A program made the position numbers and the translations under genes. Positions 44,881 through 55,269 of a stretch of 64,000 bases of DNA are shown piece after piece; within the stretch, counting starts at the first letter, position 1; every line of letters begins with the position of its first letter. The stretch comes from Anthonomus grandis grandis. Its lineage: Eukaryota; Arthropoda; Insecta; Coleoptera; Curculionidae. The stretch is taken from the NCBI RefSeq assembly GCF_022605725.1, contig NC_065558.1, forward strand, positions 1,860,001 to 1,924,000, read 5' to 3'. The notes under the pieces are model-generated. The model saw only the letters and a list, made by a program, of their open reading frames with translations. It was not told the DNA's origin and did no database searches.

Positions 44881-45299
44881 ACATGAAAGACTCTGGAAAA
44901 TATTCGTGTAGTGTTAACAACTTGACGTACTATGATCTTAGAATTCAAATTCAAACCGCTTATTTCCAATATCAAAAAATTACAAAACAGTTGTCAATGC
45001 ATGTCGTTTATAAAAACCGTTTCTCAAAAAATACATCCTCAAGAAAAAGCAACAAAAAAGAAAACAAAAAAAAACTTTACGTAATATCTTTTCGATACAT
45101 TTTGATGGAAGCGCAGGAGAGGAAACACATCCAAAATATATGAAAATGTAATAACGAAAATGTAAGTGTAGACTTGACCCAGTACAGCTATATGAATATG
45201 ACACAACCTGAATGAAAAGAGACTGGAAAAAATCCAATTGACATTAATCTCATTACATATTTAATTATTAGGCATCAAACTGTGACTGCATAAGCATAA

Positions 45300-46590
45300 T
45301 TCTTATGTCTTTCTTATTCTTTAACACAATAAAGCAAATTGTTCCACAAATGAACTGCAACGTAACTAAATGATTTTTGAAAAGCTACTGTTGTATGCTG
45401 AGGAACCCTCATAATATTAAACCGTCTGGTATTATGGATGCACATTGAGAAGTTTTCTTAGATACGGTGGATTTCCCGACTACAAAAATTCTGTATATGA
45501 AAGAGTACATGTGATATTTACGTCTATTTGACATTGAAAAAATAAAATGATTATTAAGACATGAGGTAATATGACTTATGTAGCAAATATTAAAGGAAAA
45601 ACGCATACAGGAATTTTGCACTTTTTGAATAGAAGATGAAAGTGCCGAAGTAATTGTATTATTGTAGATTACATCACCATAATCAAATAATGATAATATT
45701 AAAGAGTTGCACAAAAAATTAAAATTAATTTTAAATATTTAAATATTTTAAGAGCATATAAGCAGTGGCAATTTTTTTGTTTATGTGGGTTGAAAAAGAC
45801 AAAGTATTATCAAAAATAATACCCAAATGCTTTGCTTCATTAAATACCGGTACTACTGTATTATCTATTTTAACCACAAAGTCTTGAGAAACATATTCTG
45901 TGTTATTTCTATTGGATCCTAGAAATAAGAGACACGATTTTGAAGGGTTTAGTTTTAAATAATGAGCCTTAGCATATATATGTAAATTATTTAAGTCGGA
46001 ATTAAATTGTGTTTGTGAATGTCGTAAGGAGTTTAATGAGAACGATGTATCAGTCTGAGAATCATCTGCGTATTGTTGTAGTTTTGAATAAGATATGATA
46101 TTTTTGATATCAGCAACGTATCATAAGAATAATAAGGGTCTTAATAGAGATCCCTGAGGTACCAGGAATAAATTCAGATTTTGAGTATAAGGGGTGAAAA
46201 TCAATCTCCACGCATTGAAACCTGCTGGTCAGGTAGGATCTTAGTAATGCCATAGAAGTATTAGAAAAACCAAAGAAATTTAATTTAGCTAGCAGCATAT
46301 CATGATTTAGAGTGTCAAATGCTTTACTAAAATCCAGCAAACATATGGTGGTTTTTGTTCTTCATAGTACCTGATATCATTCATAAAATTTACCAGGCAA
46401 GTAGTTATACTAAAATGTTTCTTAAACCCGGATTGGCATTCAAGTATAATTTTATAGGAATTTGAAAATGCAGTAATTTCACTATACATGTGTCTCTCTA
46501 AAACCTTAGACAAAACAGGTAAAATTCTAATAGGGCGTAGATCTTTAGCTTCCTTAAGGCTTGAGACTTTTGTAACTGGTTTAATAAAGT
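45300..46590 (-). pseudogene. CR1-like LINE reverse transcriptase remnant (minus strand)
   Basis: Reading the minus strand downward from 46590: KVLERHMYSEI, CQSGFKKHFSITTCLVNFMN, then MLDFSKAFDTLNHDMLLAKL at 46340 (palm motif), LRSYLTSRFQCVEI, then QQYADDSQTDTSFSLNSL near 46085 (catalytic YADD), LNPSKSCLLFLGSNRNN, KHLGIIFDNTLSFSTHINKK near 45810, LILSLFDYGDVIYNN near 45697, IQKVQNSCMRFSFNI, and finally RVPQHTTVAFQKSFSYVAVH near 45405-45350, followed by LWNNLLYC and a stop. That is the full C-terminal half in correct order with three or four frameshifts. The final block ending HLWNxLP is typical of CR1-type proteins. It is dead and 5'-truncated, and meets the plus-strand LINE near 46600. Confidence 0.85.
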
Positions 46591-46829
46591 GCTTGCAGTG
46601 CCTATAACTATAAGAAAATGAATAACTTTCTGGCCGCCATTAACTGGTATGAGTATGCTTTAAATATGAACGATTTGAATCTAGTTACAAATCTATTTTA
46701 TCAAATAATTGTCATGTGTGTATTTTGTTCAGTTGAAGATATACAGAACATCTTTATTTCCTAAGTGGTTCTCTTTAGAATTGAGAAAGTTGAGTGTATT
46801 CACAAGATCGCACATATGCAAATTAAGAC

Positions 46830-47450
46830 TTTTGAAACTCTGGCGTTTTATTATAATAATTAGTCTACTTCTACTGGTCAAGATATTGCCAATCTTTTTA
46901 AAGACTTTTTTCAGCCCGTTAACAGTGATAAGCAAGATTTGCCATTTTGAGGTGAGACAGTTACCGACAATAATGTAAGTAGTAATATAAATAGAGTAAT
47001 ATAGTTCGAGAATAATAAAAGAGAAAATCTTTGAGCGGATAAGCTTTCTCTACCTAACTATTTTTTAAAGCAATGTGTTTGCACAACTACCTTGCCATTG
47101 TATATTTTCTTTAATAAATTATTGGAAATTTCGGTGTTTCCTGATGCCTGGAAGGAAGAGTTAAAGATAATATTGAGAATTATTGGGGTGTCTCTACCCA
47201 GTCTCTAGTTGCCCAACAGCTTTGCTGAAAACAAATCTACTCTTACAAATTTGATTACCCACCAATCAAACGCATTGATTGATAGAGTATAGATAACATT
47301 GGTAGAGTACAGTATAAATACAGTAAGAGTATAGATGGACATGAACTGCTAGACTATATCTTTACTGACTTTTCTGAGGCATTCGATCGCTTTAACCTTT
47401 GTATCATATTGGGGAAGTTGGTGAAACAGAGAATTTATTGGCAATTAAGG
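46830..47450 (+). pseudogene. Jockey-like LINE reverse transcriptase remnant, 5' part
   Basis: In shifting frames: DIANLFKDFFQPVNSDKQD near 46880-46940, YIFFNKLLEISVFPDAWKEE near 47100-47165 (the region before the first polymerase motif), PNSFAENKSTLTNLITHQSN near 47213-47270, then LDYIFTDFSEAFDRFNL near 47350-47400, where the first catalytic aspartate lies in TDFSKAFDRVNH in relatives. It stops being recognisable at about 47450, where a 90-bp array begins. The rest of the same domain, SGVPQGxH and FADL, reappears on the same strand after the array at 52145. Confidence 0.75.
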
Positions 47451-49109
47451 ATGATCTTTTAAATCCTCTAGTTTTCTCAGAAACTATTAAAAACTCTTAA
47501 GAATTTTGGCTTTATTCCAGGCAGTTGATTTTGTTAACCTTCTGAACTTCTTAGAAACTATTAAGAAACTTTAACTTTAACTGCCTGGAAGAATTTTGTT
47601 TTTATTCCAGGCAGTTGACTTTGTAAACCTTCTGATCTTCTAAGAAACTATTAAATACCCTTGGCTTCAATTGTCTGGAATAATTTTGTCTTTATTCCAG
47701 GCAGTTGAATGACTAAATCTTTTAATATTATCAGAAACTATAAAAAACCTTGGTTCTAATTGCCTGGACGAATTTTGTCTGTTTTCCAGGCAGTTAATCG
47801 ACCAAACCTTCTGATCTTCCCAGAAACTATTAGAAAACCTCGGGTTCAACTGCCTGGAAGAATTTTTCTTTATATTCCAGGTAATTGTTCACCTAACCCT
47901 TCTGATCTTGTCACATACTATTAAAAAACTTTGACTTTAATTGTCTGGAAGAATTTTGTCTTTATTCTAGGTAGTTGATTGAGTAAATCTTCTGATATTA
48001 TCAGAAACTATAAAAAACCTTAGTTCTAATTGTCTGGAAAAATGTTGTCTGTTTTCCAGGCAGTTGACCATTTAAACTTTCTGAACTTTCCAGAAACCAT
48101 TAGAAAACCTTGGCTTCAACTGCCTGGAAGAATTTTTTTTCTTTATTCCAGGCAGTTAATCTAACCCTTCTGATATTGTCACAAACTATTAAAATACCTT
48201 GAGTCTAATTGCCTAGAAAAATTTTGTTTTTATTTCAGGCAGTTGTTTTTGTAAACCTTCTGATCTTCTTAAAAACTATCAGGAAACCTGGGCTTCAACT
48301 GCCTGGAAGAATTTTGTCTTTATTCCAGGCAGTTGATTGATTAAATCTTCTGATATTATCAGAAACTATAAAAAACCTTAGTTCTGATTGTCTGGACAAA
48401 TTTTGTCTGTTTTCCAGGCAGTTGACCATTTAAACTTTCTGAACTTCCCAGAGACCATTAGAAAACCTTGGCTTCAACTGCCTGGACGAATTTTCTTTTA
48501 ATTCCAGGTAGTTGTTCATCTAACTCTTCTGATCTTGTCACAAACTATTATTAAACCTTAGCTCTAATTACCTGAAAGAATTTGAACTATTCAAAAACCA
48601 TGGTTCTAATTGCCCGGATAAATTTTGTCTGTTTTCCAAGTATTTGATCATGTAAACTTTCTGACCTTCTCAGAAACTATTAGAAAATCTTGGCTTTAAC
48701 TGCCTGGAATTTTTTTTTTCTTATTCCAGGCAGTTGATCTAACTCTTCTGATATTGTCACAAACTATTAAAAAACCTTGAGTCTAATTTCCTGAAAGAAT
48801 TTTTTTTCTTTATTTCAGGTATTTGTTCATATAACCCTTCTGATCTTGTTACACACTATTAAAAAACCTTGGTTCTAATTGTCTGGAAGAATTTTGTTTT
48901 TATTCCAGGCAGTTGATTTTGTAAACCTTCTGATCTTCTTAGAAACTATCAAAAAACCTTTCCTTCAACTGCCTGGAAGAATTTTTTTCTTTAATCCAGG
49001 CAGTTGTTTATCTAACCCTTCTGATATTCTCACAAACTATTAATATACCTTGGCTCTAATTGCCTGGAAGAATTTTGTTTTTATTCCAGGCAGTTGATCG
49101 ACTAAATCT

Positions 49110-49500
49110 TCTGATATTCATTATTCATTCAATTCAATTCATTACAACACACTCAATACTAATTTCCCAGTTTAGTTTTGATAGTGGAAAAGTAAACATA
49201 AACCATTGTTGTGTGTTGACACACCTTCTTAATTAATAAAAATTAATTGATAATTAATCAATGAATAAATTATTCCAGGCAGTTGAGATCACGTCCCTGA
49301 ATTACTTCAAATACCTGAAATTTCCAAACGTGTCCTGTTATTCACTAAAGTTATAGGAGTCATTTATTTTTTATTTTGCAATTGTAGGCAACCGAGATAG
49401 ACTAATTCTACTAGTTTAATTGCCTGGAATTACCAATAAAATAAAATTACATATCAAGAATTCTAGGCAGATGATATTATTCCAGGCAGTTGATCGACTA
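49110..49500 (+). repeat. ~400-bp block within the 90-bp array, copy 1
   Basis: Begins GATATTCATTATTCATTCAA and runs through CACTCAATACTAATTTCCCA, TAGTGGAAAAGTAAACATAA, GTTGAGATCACGTCCCTGA and TTCACTAAAGTTATAGGAGT. The same block is at 50265-50640 and 51280-51630. Confidence 0.92.
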
Positions 49501-49855
49501 AATATTCTGATCTTATAAGAAATTATTAAAAAACCTTAGTTCTAATTGCCTGGAAAAAATTTGTCTTTATTCCAGGCAGGTCATCATGTAAACTGTCTGA
49601 CCTTCTCAGAAACTATTAAATAACCTTGGCTTCAACAACCTGGAAAAAATATTTTTTTAATTCTAGGTAGTTGTTCATCTAACCCTTGATCTTGTCACAT
49701 ACTATAAAAAAATTTTAGTTCTAATTGCCTAGAAGAATTTTGTTCTTATTCCAGGCAGTTGATCTTGTAAATCTTCTGATCTTTTTAGAAATTATTAAGA
49801 AACCGTTGCTTTAACTGCCTGGAAGAATTTTGTCTTTATTCCAGGCAAAAAGGGG

Positions 49856-50089
49856 GAAAAAGTAAACTCAAAGTCCAAGTCTCATAAATCAAGCGTCTAT
49901 TAAAAGGCAATGCTGCATTAGGACATCATCAGACCTATTTGAATACAAAAAAATACCCACTCATTCACACATACATAAATAAAAATATAAAATAAAATAA
50001 GTTTACACCATCGTGTACTATTATTGACTAAAATATCTAACATTAACGATACACGATGGTGTAAACTTATTTTATTTTATATTTTTATT
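49856..50089. mobile_element. Insert ending in a perfect 40-bp-arm palindrome
   Basis: Non-array sequence starts at about 49856 (GGGGGAAAAAGTAAACTC). Arms at 49978-50017 and 50050-50089 are exact reverse complements, enclosing 32 bases; they include GTTTACACCATCGTGTA and its complement. Directly after, 50096-50188 is one array unit in inverted orientation. This looks like a foldback or hairpin-mediated inversion. No coding. Confidence 0.88.
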
Positions 50090-50190
50090 GAAGCAAGATC
50101 AGAAGGGTTAGATGAACAAATACCTGGAATAAAGAAAAAAAAATCTTTCAGGCACCTGAAGCCAAGATTTTCCAATAGTTTCTGAGCAGA
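50090..50190 (-). repeat. Inverted single unit of the 90-bp array
   Basis: On the minus strand it reads CTCAGAAACTATTGGAAAAT, CTTGGCTTCAGGTGCCTGAA, TTTATTCCAGGTATTTGTTC and ATCTAACCCTTCTGATC, the standard unit. All other units are on the plus strand. Confidence 0.92.
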
Positions 50191-50264
50191 TCAGAAGAAC
50201 CCTTTGCTTTAACTGCGTGGAAGAATTTTGTCTTTATTTCAGGCAGTTGATCGACTAAAGCTTC

Positions 50265-50640
50265 TGATATTCATTATTCATTCAATTCAATTCATTACAA
50301 CACACTCAATACTAATTTCCCAGTTTAGTTTCGATAGTGGAAAAGTAAACATAAACCATTTCAACATATCTTCTTAATTAAAAAAAATTAATCAATGAAT
50401 GAATTATTCCAGGCAGTTGAGATCACGTCCCCGAATTACTTTAAATACCTGAAATTTCCAAACGTATTCTGTTATTCACTAAAGTTATAGGAGTGTCATT
50501 TATCTTTTATTTTGCAATTCTGGGCAACTGAGATAGACTAATTCTACTGCTTCAATTGCCTGGAATTAAAAATAAAATAAAATTACATATCAAGAATTCT
50601 AGGCGGATGATATTATATTCCATGCAGTTAATCGACTAAA
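50265..50640 (+). repeat. ~400-bp block within the 90-bp array, copy 2
   Basis: Copy of 49110-49500 at about 1.15 kb distance. It shares a TTTCAACATATCTTCTTAAT variant with copy 3 but not copy 1, so copies 2 and 3 are the youngest pair. Confidence 0.92.
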
Positions 50641-51279
50641 TCTTCTGATATTAACAGAAACTATTCAAAAACCTTGGTTCTAATTGCCTGGATAAATTTT
50701 GTCTGTTTTCCAGGTATTTGATATTGTCAACTTTCTGACCTTCTCAGAAACTATTAAAAAATCTTGGCTTCAACTGCCTGGAAAATTTTTTTTCTTATTC
50801 CAGGCAGTTGATCTAATCCTTCCGATATTGTCACAAACTATTAAAAAACCTTGAGTCTAATTGCCTGAAAGAATTTTGTTTTTATTCCAGGCAGTTGATC
50901 TTGTAAACCTTCTAATCTTCTTAGAAACTATGAAGAAACCTTGGCTTCAACTGCCTGGAAGAATTTTTTTTTTTATTTCAGGTATTTGTTCATATAACCC
51001 TTCTGATCTTGTTACACACTATTAAAAAACCTTGGTTCTAATTGTCTGGAAGAATTTTGTTTTTATTCCAGGCAGTTGATATTGTAAACCTTCTGATCTT
51101 CTTAGAAACTATCAGGAAACCTTTGCTTCAACTGCCTGGAAGAATTTTTGTCTTTATTCCAGGCAGTTATTCATCTAACACTTCTGATATTCTCACAAGC
51201 TATTAAAAAACCTTGGCTTTAACTGTCTGGAAGAATTTTGTCTTTATTCCAGGCAGCTGATCGACTAAAGCTTCTGATA

Positions 51280-51630
51280 TTCATTATTCATTCAATTCAA
51301 TTCATTACAACACACTCAATACTAATTTCCCAGTTTAGTTTCGATAGTGGAAAAGTAAACATAAACCATTTCAACATATCTTCTTAATTAAAAAAAATTA
51401 ATCAATGAATGAATTATTCCAGGCAGTTGAGATCACGTCCCCGAATTACTTTAAATGCCTGAAATTTCCAAACGTGTCCTGTTATTCACTAAAGTTATAG
51501 GAGTCATTTATCTATTATTTTGCAATTCCAGGCAACTAAAATAGACTATTTCTACTGGTTCAATTGCCTGGAATAACCAATAAAATAAAATTAGATATCA
51601 AGAATTCGAGGCAGATGATATTATTTCAGG
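51280..51630 (+). repeat. ~400-bp block within the 90-bp array, copy 3
   Basis: Copy of 50265-50640 at a distance of about 1015 bp, nearly identical through CACGTCCCCGAATTACTTTAA. Shows that the array has grown by kilobase-scale block duplication. Confidence 0.92.
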
Positions 51631-51834
51631 CAGTTGATCTAACCCTTCCGATATTGTCACAAACTATTTAAAAAACTTGGCTTCAACTGCCTGGAAGAAT
51701 TTTATTTCTTTATTCCAGGCAGTTGATTTTGTAAACCTTCTGATCTTCTCAGAAATTATTAAAAAACCTTGGCATCAACTGCCTAGAAGAATTTTGGTTT
51801 TATTCAAGGCAGTTGATCGACTTAATCTTCGGAT

Positions 51835-52016
51835 CTTCTCATAAACTTCTTCTTCTTCCTCAAATACAGTTTAACGTGGGTTCCGAACCACAATATTTCG
51901 TTTTTATAAGACAAACACAAACAACCATGTCCATGCCGGGATTCGAACCCGAGACCACACGATTGCATCGTGAACGCTTTGCCCACGGTGCTACCGGGGT
52001 CGGCTTCTCATAAACT
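51835..52016 (-). mobile_element. tRNA-derived SINE with 13-bp target duplication
   Basis: Target duplication CTTCTCATAAACT at 51835-51847 and 52004-52016. The body 51848-52003 is on the minus strand. Its 5' end reads GCCGACCCCGGTAGCACCGT (A-box-like TAGCACCGTGGGC), then GGTTCGAATCCCGGC, a perfect B box, near 51934-51952. The 3' end is a short GAAGAAG-type tail. This is an RNA polymerase III-type SINE (established architecture). The conceptual peptide containing MPGFEPETT in this place is only a reading of the B box. The insert interrupts the last units of the array, so it is younger than the array. Confidence 0.93.
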
Positions 52017-52089
52017 ATTAGAAAATTTTGGTTTCAACTGCCTGGAAGAATTTTATCATGTAATTCATCTGAGCTTCTCACAAAATATC

Positions 52090-52400
52090 AATAAATCGGT
52101 CAAGTGCCTACTTTTCCAGTTTGTTTGGTCATGTTCAAATTGGAAGTTTTTTGTCTATATACGTTAACTCAGGTGTTCCTTAAGGTGGACACTGTTCGTC
52201 TACTATTTAATTTATTTGTATATGATATTACTTATAGTTTTTACAACAGTAAATATCTAAAATTTGCTGATTTGCAGATCTGCTATGGGTCCATTAGACC
52301 AGGAACTCCTGCATCAAGCTCTTGATAGATTGTGTGTTTGTTGTACGAAAAATCTTAACATAAGGAAATAATGCGTATTTATTATTAGGCAATTCGAATT
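52090..52400 (+). pseudogene. Jockey-like LINE reverse transcriptase remnant, 3' part
   Basis: After the array the frame reads LTQVFLKVDTVRLLFNLFVY with the alternate frame giving SGVP near 52168, together matching SGVPQGSHLSPLLFNLFVND; then SFYNSKYLKFADLQICYGSI at about 52235-52295, where FADL stands for the catalytic FADD. LDRLCVCCTKNLNIRK near 52320-52360 matches the WCxxNxLxLNxxK block. Its strand and position in the domain follow on from the remnant at 46830-47450, so they were most likely one LINE before the array came between them. Confidence 0.72.
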
Positions 52401-52824
52401 AATTCAGGCAATAAAGAGAAAAAAAATCTAGAGCTTTTAATAAAGATATTGTTGTATTACTTTGTTATTTAAATAAGTTTTTTTTTGTAATTTATTAAGA
52501 AAATCAGGTATTTTTCTACTGCTCCACAGAGTCAATTTTACGAAAGGCAACAAATAGAGATTTTTTCAAATTCACGTTCACGCAATTTAGAACTTATTTC
52601 TTTGAGACTATTACCAAGTCCAGGCAGTTAAATTTATTTCTTGATCTTTCAAGGCAATTACGAATATTTCAAAATTTCTTAGGCAATTCTAATTATTTTT
52701 TCACATCTAAAGCTCTATAGGAAATTTTGCATGGTTTGTCTAAAGAATCATTTTTAAGCAATTTAGACCTAAATTCTTTCAGACTGAAATCAAGTCAAGG
52801 TGTTTCTTTTTGTTGCTCCTAGAG
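52400..52824. other. AT-rich sequence with isolated CCAGGCAGTTA motif
   Basis: GTCCAGGCAGTTAAATT near 52618. No gene or coding frame. Confidence 0.4.
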
Positions 52825-52830
52825 ATGTAC

Positions 52831-52864
<34 letters not shown>

Positions 52865-53212
52865 GGGTCGGTTGAGAATTTCTTTATGAACACTGGTTAC
52901 GCGGCGCCGCCCCCAGTAGTGTGGGACTCAGTGTCGAGTCTGTTTCGTCCTGTACCCTGTGCCTTGTGGCTCCCTACACTGCGGTCTGCTAAGAAGCAGT
53001 CCTATTGTGTCCCATATGTTTAGTCCCACAGGTTCAATTCTGTAGCTTCAAGGAAGTCCAGGATTGTGCCCAGTGGTAGATTTCTTATACCCTCTGGTGA
53101 GGGTTTCTCTTCTCCCAGGAATGTTGCCCTGGTTTGATTAAATGCTTCACAGAAGCACAGTATGTGCAGAGTTGTTTCGTCCTCCTCATTGCATATACAA
53201 CATGTACAACTT
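52825..53212 (-). mobile_element. 5'-truncated LINE 3' end with poly(A) and target duplication
   Basis: Target duplication ATGTACAACTT at 52825-52835 and 53202-53212. A T-tract of about 30 at 52833-52862 is the poly(A) of a minus-strand copy. The coding part (53020-53201) encodes the ORF2 C-terminus CCICNEEDETTLHILCFCEA, then FLGEEKPSPEGIRNLPLG, ending NLWD and a stop. The CxxC...H...C pattern is the terminal zinc knuckle of R1/jockey-related LINEs. The 3' UTR is GC-rich, with CCCACACTAC as in the 12690-12830 element. The frame extending to 53244 runs into host sequence. Target duplication and tail are intact, so the insertion is young. Confidence 0.92.
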
Positions 53213-53344
53213 AGTTCAGGTTGCAATATTTTAATGAAATTCAAAACAGAGCCTATGTAGTTTTAACTCTCTTATAATCAATCTAAGAAATTCATAGTCT
53301 TTTTTTTCAATTGACTTAATTATGGTGAACCCAAAAATAAAAAA

Positions 53345-53866
53345 AAAACCATACTCAGAATTAACAATACTTTATTATTTACAAAAATAACAACAACATA
53401 CCAAATAAAAAAAAATGATCGCGATTGTTAAAGATCCGCTTATTGGTCACTATACAGTTCGCTCCCTCAAACAATCACTATTTTTTTTCTTTTATACAAG
53501 AATCACCGACAAATATGTACAATGAATTCGTTAACAAATTGACAAAAACTGGGTTATTTAATTCTAAACGAGATCCGAGAGAATATTCGGGGTCAAGATG
53601 ATCACCTAGATTGTCATTAATTTAAGCATAAAAGCGATCATTTTGAGTAATATTCCTCTGATAATGATAGCGGTGATGGGAGGATCAAAAATACAAAATA
53701 GAAAAAGAGGGGTCGCTTAAATTGCTTAGGTCATATGTTCATCATCAGCACGATCATTTTGATATGACGGAAGATGAAAATGGTTCGGGCTTGTTCGCAA
53801 TTTCTTGTTGTATTTATTGCACGTCCATGTGGTAGTCGGCTCCTGGTTGGACTGTGTACGTCAGAA
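53345..53866 (-). CDS. Terminal exon of an unrecognised host gene (C-terminus plus 3' UTR)
   Basis: On the minus strand a strong acceptor CTCTTTCTTTTCAG ends at 53867. The exon then reads TT and 16 codons, LTYTVQPGADYHMDVQ, with stop TAA at 53814-53816. The incoming codon is split (one base from the previous exon). The 3' UTR follows to a polyadenylation signal AATAAA at 53376-53371, with cleavage expected near 53350. The UTR is not repetitive and is GC-richer than the surroundings. An alternative frame from the same acceptor stays open for about 48 residues (SDVHSPTRSRLPHGRAIN) and cannot be excluded. I do not recognise the protein. The previous exon is not visible before 64000, so the last intron would exceed 10 kb and be filled with the 111-bp arrays. 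The coding part is 53814-53866. Confidence 0.6.
53371..53376 (-). terminator. Polyadenylation signal of the minus-strand terminal exon
   Basis: AATAAA on the minus strand, in TAAATAATAAAGTATTG, about 440 bases after the stop codon, followed by a T-rich downstream region near 53330-53345. It is the natural 3' end for the exon at 53814-53866. Confidence 0.5.
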
Positions 53867-53879
53867 CTGAAAAGAAAGA

Positions 53880-54185
53880 GAAGAAAATATTAATTGAGAA
53901 TCGTAGTAAGTTTGTCGAAAAAAAGGACAGAATTTGGCCTTATATATTAATTGTCACACGCAAGTAGTTGAAAGTAATTCAATGTCTTATTTGCAGATTT
54001 TTATGACCCTGGAAGAAAGTTTTTTTTACATAGAAATTTAGAAAAGCAGACAATTAGAAGCAGTTGGGATTTTTCTTGTAAACTGGACCTTTTGCACTTC
54101 AAGGTCCATTAAAAAAAAAAGGCATTCCTATAAATCTAGCTGTATAAAATTTTGAATTTCTTAATGGTTTCTCCAGGTTTCAACT
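53880..54185. other. Intron-like AT-rich sequence
   Basis: Lies directly upstream of the terminal exon on the minus strand. It contains only CACTTCAAGGTCCATT-type unique words; no gene. Confidence 0.4.
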
Positions 54186-54310
54186 GCCTGGAAGAAATAA
54201 AAAATTTAATATTGGCTCTCGCATAATCCGATATACTCAATATGTGACTACCAGAGTACAATCCTACTGACTGCACTAGATTTAAACCGTTCGCAGATTT
54301 TCAATTTTGA
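54180..54310 (+). repeat. Dispersed repeat F, copy 1
   Basis: CAACTGCCTGGAAGAA, ATATTGGCTCTCGCATAATC, ATACTCAATATGTGACTACC and ACAATCCTACTGACTGCAC, in this order. Further copies lie at 57606-57760 and 58033-58190. Copies begin with the window-wide motif and extend different distances downstream. Confidence 0.85.
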
Positions 54311-55195
54311 AAGAAAGTTCTTATTTTTTTAAAGCAGCCACATCCAAGAAATATCCATATCCATTTTTTAAATATTTGAAAAAGGTGATTTTAAGGTTTG
54401 AAAAAAATTGTTGCTTCTAAGATTTAAACGCGGAACGCCTGCATTATTCACAGTATACCATATAATATAGTTTTTAGACACTACATCGATTAAGAAAATC
54501 AGGAAATTTGGCAGGTATTAACTGAACTGCCTAGAAATTTTTTTTACACTACATTAATAAACTTTGCAATCAAAATAAAAATGATTAGGTAACCGACAAT
54601 TCCAATAAACTACTTCTTTTCTAGGTTTATTAAATCAAATAAAAATAGTCTTCCACACTTTTTTTAAGTATTTACCGATTTCTTGTAACTTACAATTTTT
54701 AAGAGTCATTTTAAATTTTATTCTAGGCATTAAGTCACCCTAAATTTTACCTTCACGTATATCACGTATTTTTTGTTTGTCTTTCAGGCATATTAAAAAA
54801 TAATGATTTATTCCTTCCTAGTATTTAAAGTAATTTTTGAATCCCTAAGTTTTAAAATTCACAAAACATTAAAAAGATTAGCTGAACCTTCTTCTTGCTT
54901 GAAAAGAAGTCTGAGAAAACATAAGAAACCCTGCATTTTAAAGTTCCTAATTTTGACGTAATTTTTAATTTTTTCCAATATAAGATGTCTTATAAATTCA
55001 AGTATTTTAGAGTTGTTTGCAATTTTATTCTAGGTATTTAAACCTTTTTTATTATTAGTTTACCCTTTTAATTTTTGATTTTACATTTTATTTTCATATT
55101 TTGTTTCGTTTAATTTGGTAATTTATGTAGCTTAATGTGCGTAATTGGTGTTATGTTTCTCTTTCATTTATAAAAAATAGGGCAGTATAATAGCA
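54310..55195. other. AT-rich sequence, no gene seen
   Basis: AACTGCCTAGAAATT near 54526 is a lone motif copy. TTCTAGGCATTAA and TTCTAGGTATTTA words recur. No coding frame. Confidence 0.4.
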
Positions 55196-55198
55196 GCA

Positions 55199-55246
55199 GG
55201 TAATAAAAATTAAGGCAGTAAATCTACTGCCTTAATTTTTATTACC
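55199..55246. repeat. Perfect 22-bp hairpin with AATC loop
   Basis: Arms 55199-55220 and 55225-55246 are exact reverse complements separated by four bases. The stem inner half is TTAAGGCAGTA/TACTGCCTTAA. It lies just upstream of the Tc1-like transposase relic. Confidence 0.95.
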
Positions 55247-55269
55247 GGTTGAACTAGATGAAGAAAACC

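Larger units (their letters stand above)
47460..52030 (+). repeat. 90-bp tandem array built on the CCAGGCAGTTGA hairpin
   Basis: About 45 units. The word CCAGGCAGTTG recurs with GCAG at 47521, 47611, 47701, 47790 and 47881, then onward at 85-120 bp steps. A unit reads CAACTGCCTGGAAGAATTTT, GTCTTTA, TTCCAGGCAGTTGAT, then CTAACCCTTCTGATCTTGTC and ACAAACTATTAAAAAACCTT. The facing arms leave a 14-base loop. Interruptions: a ~400-bp block in three copies, a palindrome with an inverted unit, and a SINE. No coding. Confidence 0.96.

Noticed and set aside
44883..45143. Frame starting MKDSGKYSCSVNN, resembling the DSGxYxC end of an immunoglobulin domain
   Set aside because: The match is only about 8 residues, stops lie in frame shortly upstream, no acceptor was seen, and the rest is Lys/Asn-rich noise. 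Probably chance.
51850..52003. A genuine tRNA gene on the minus strand
   Set aside because: It has a B box and an A-box-like word but no acceptor-stem closure, plus a GAAGAAG-type tail and a 13-bp target duplication. It is a tRNA-derived SINE.
47460..52030. Regular repeats and spacers resembling a CRISPR array
   Set aside because: The interval between motif copies is itself conserved from unit to unit, units are diverged, there are no cas genes, and the context is eukaryotic. It is a tandem satellite.
53202..53244. Extension of the LINE ORF2 C-terminus upstream to MNFIKILQPELS
   Set aside because: The target duplication ends at 53202-53212, so residues encoded beyond it are host sequence read through by chance.
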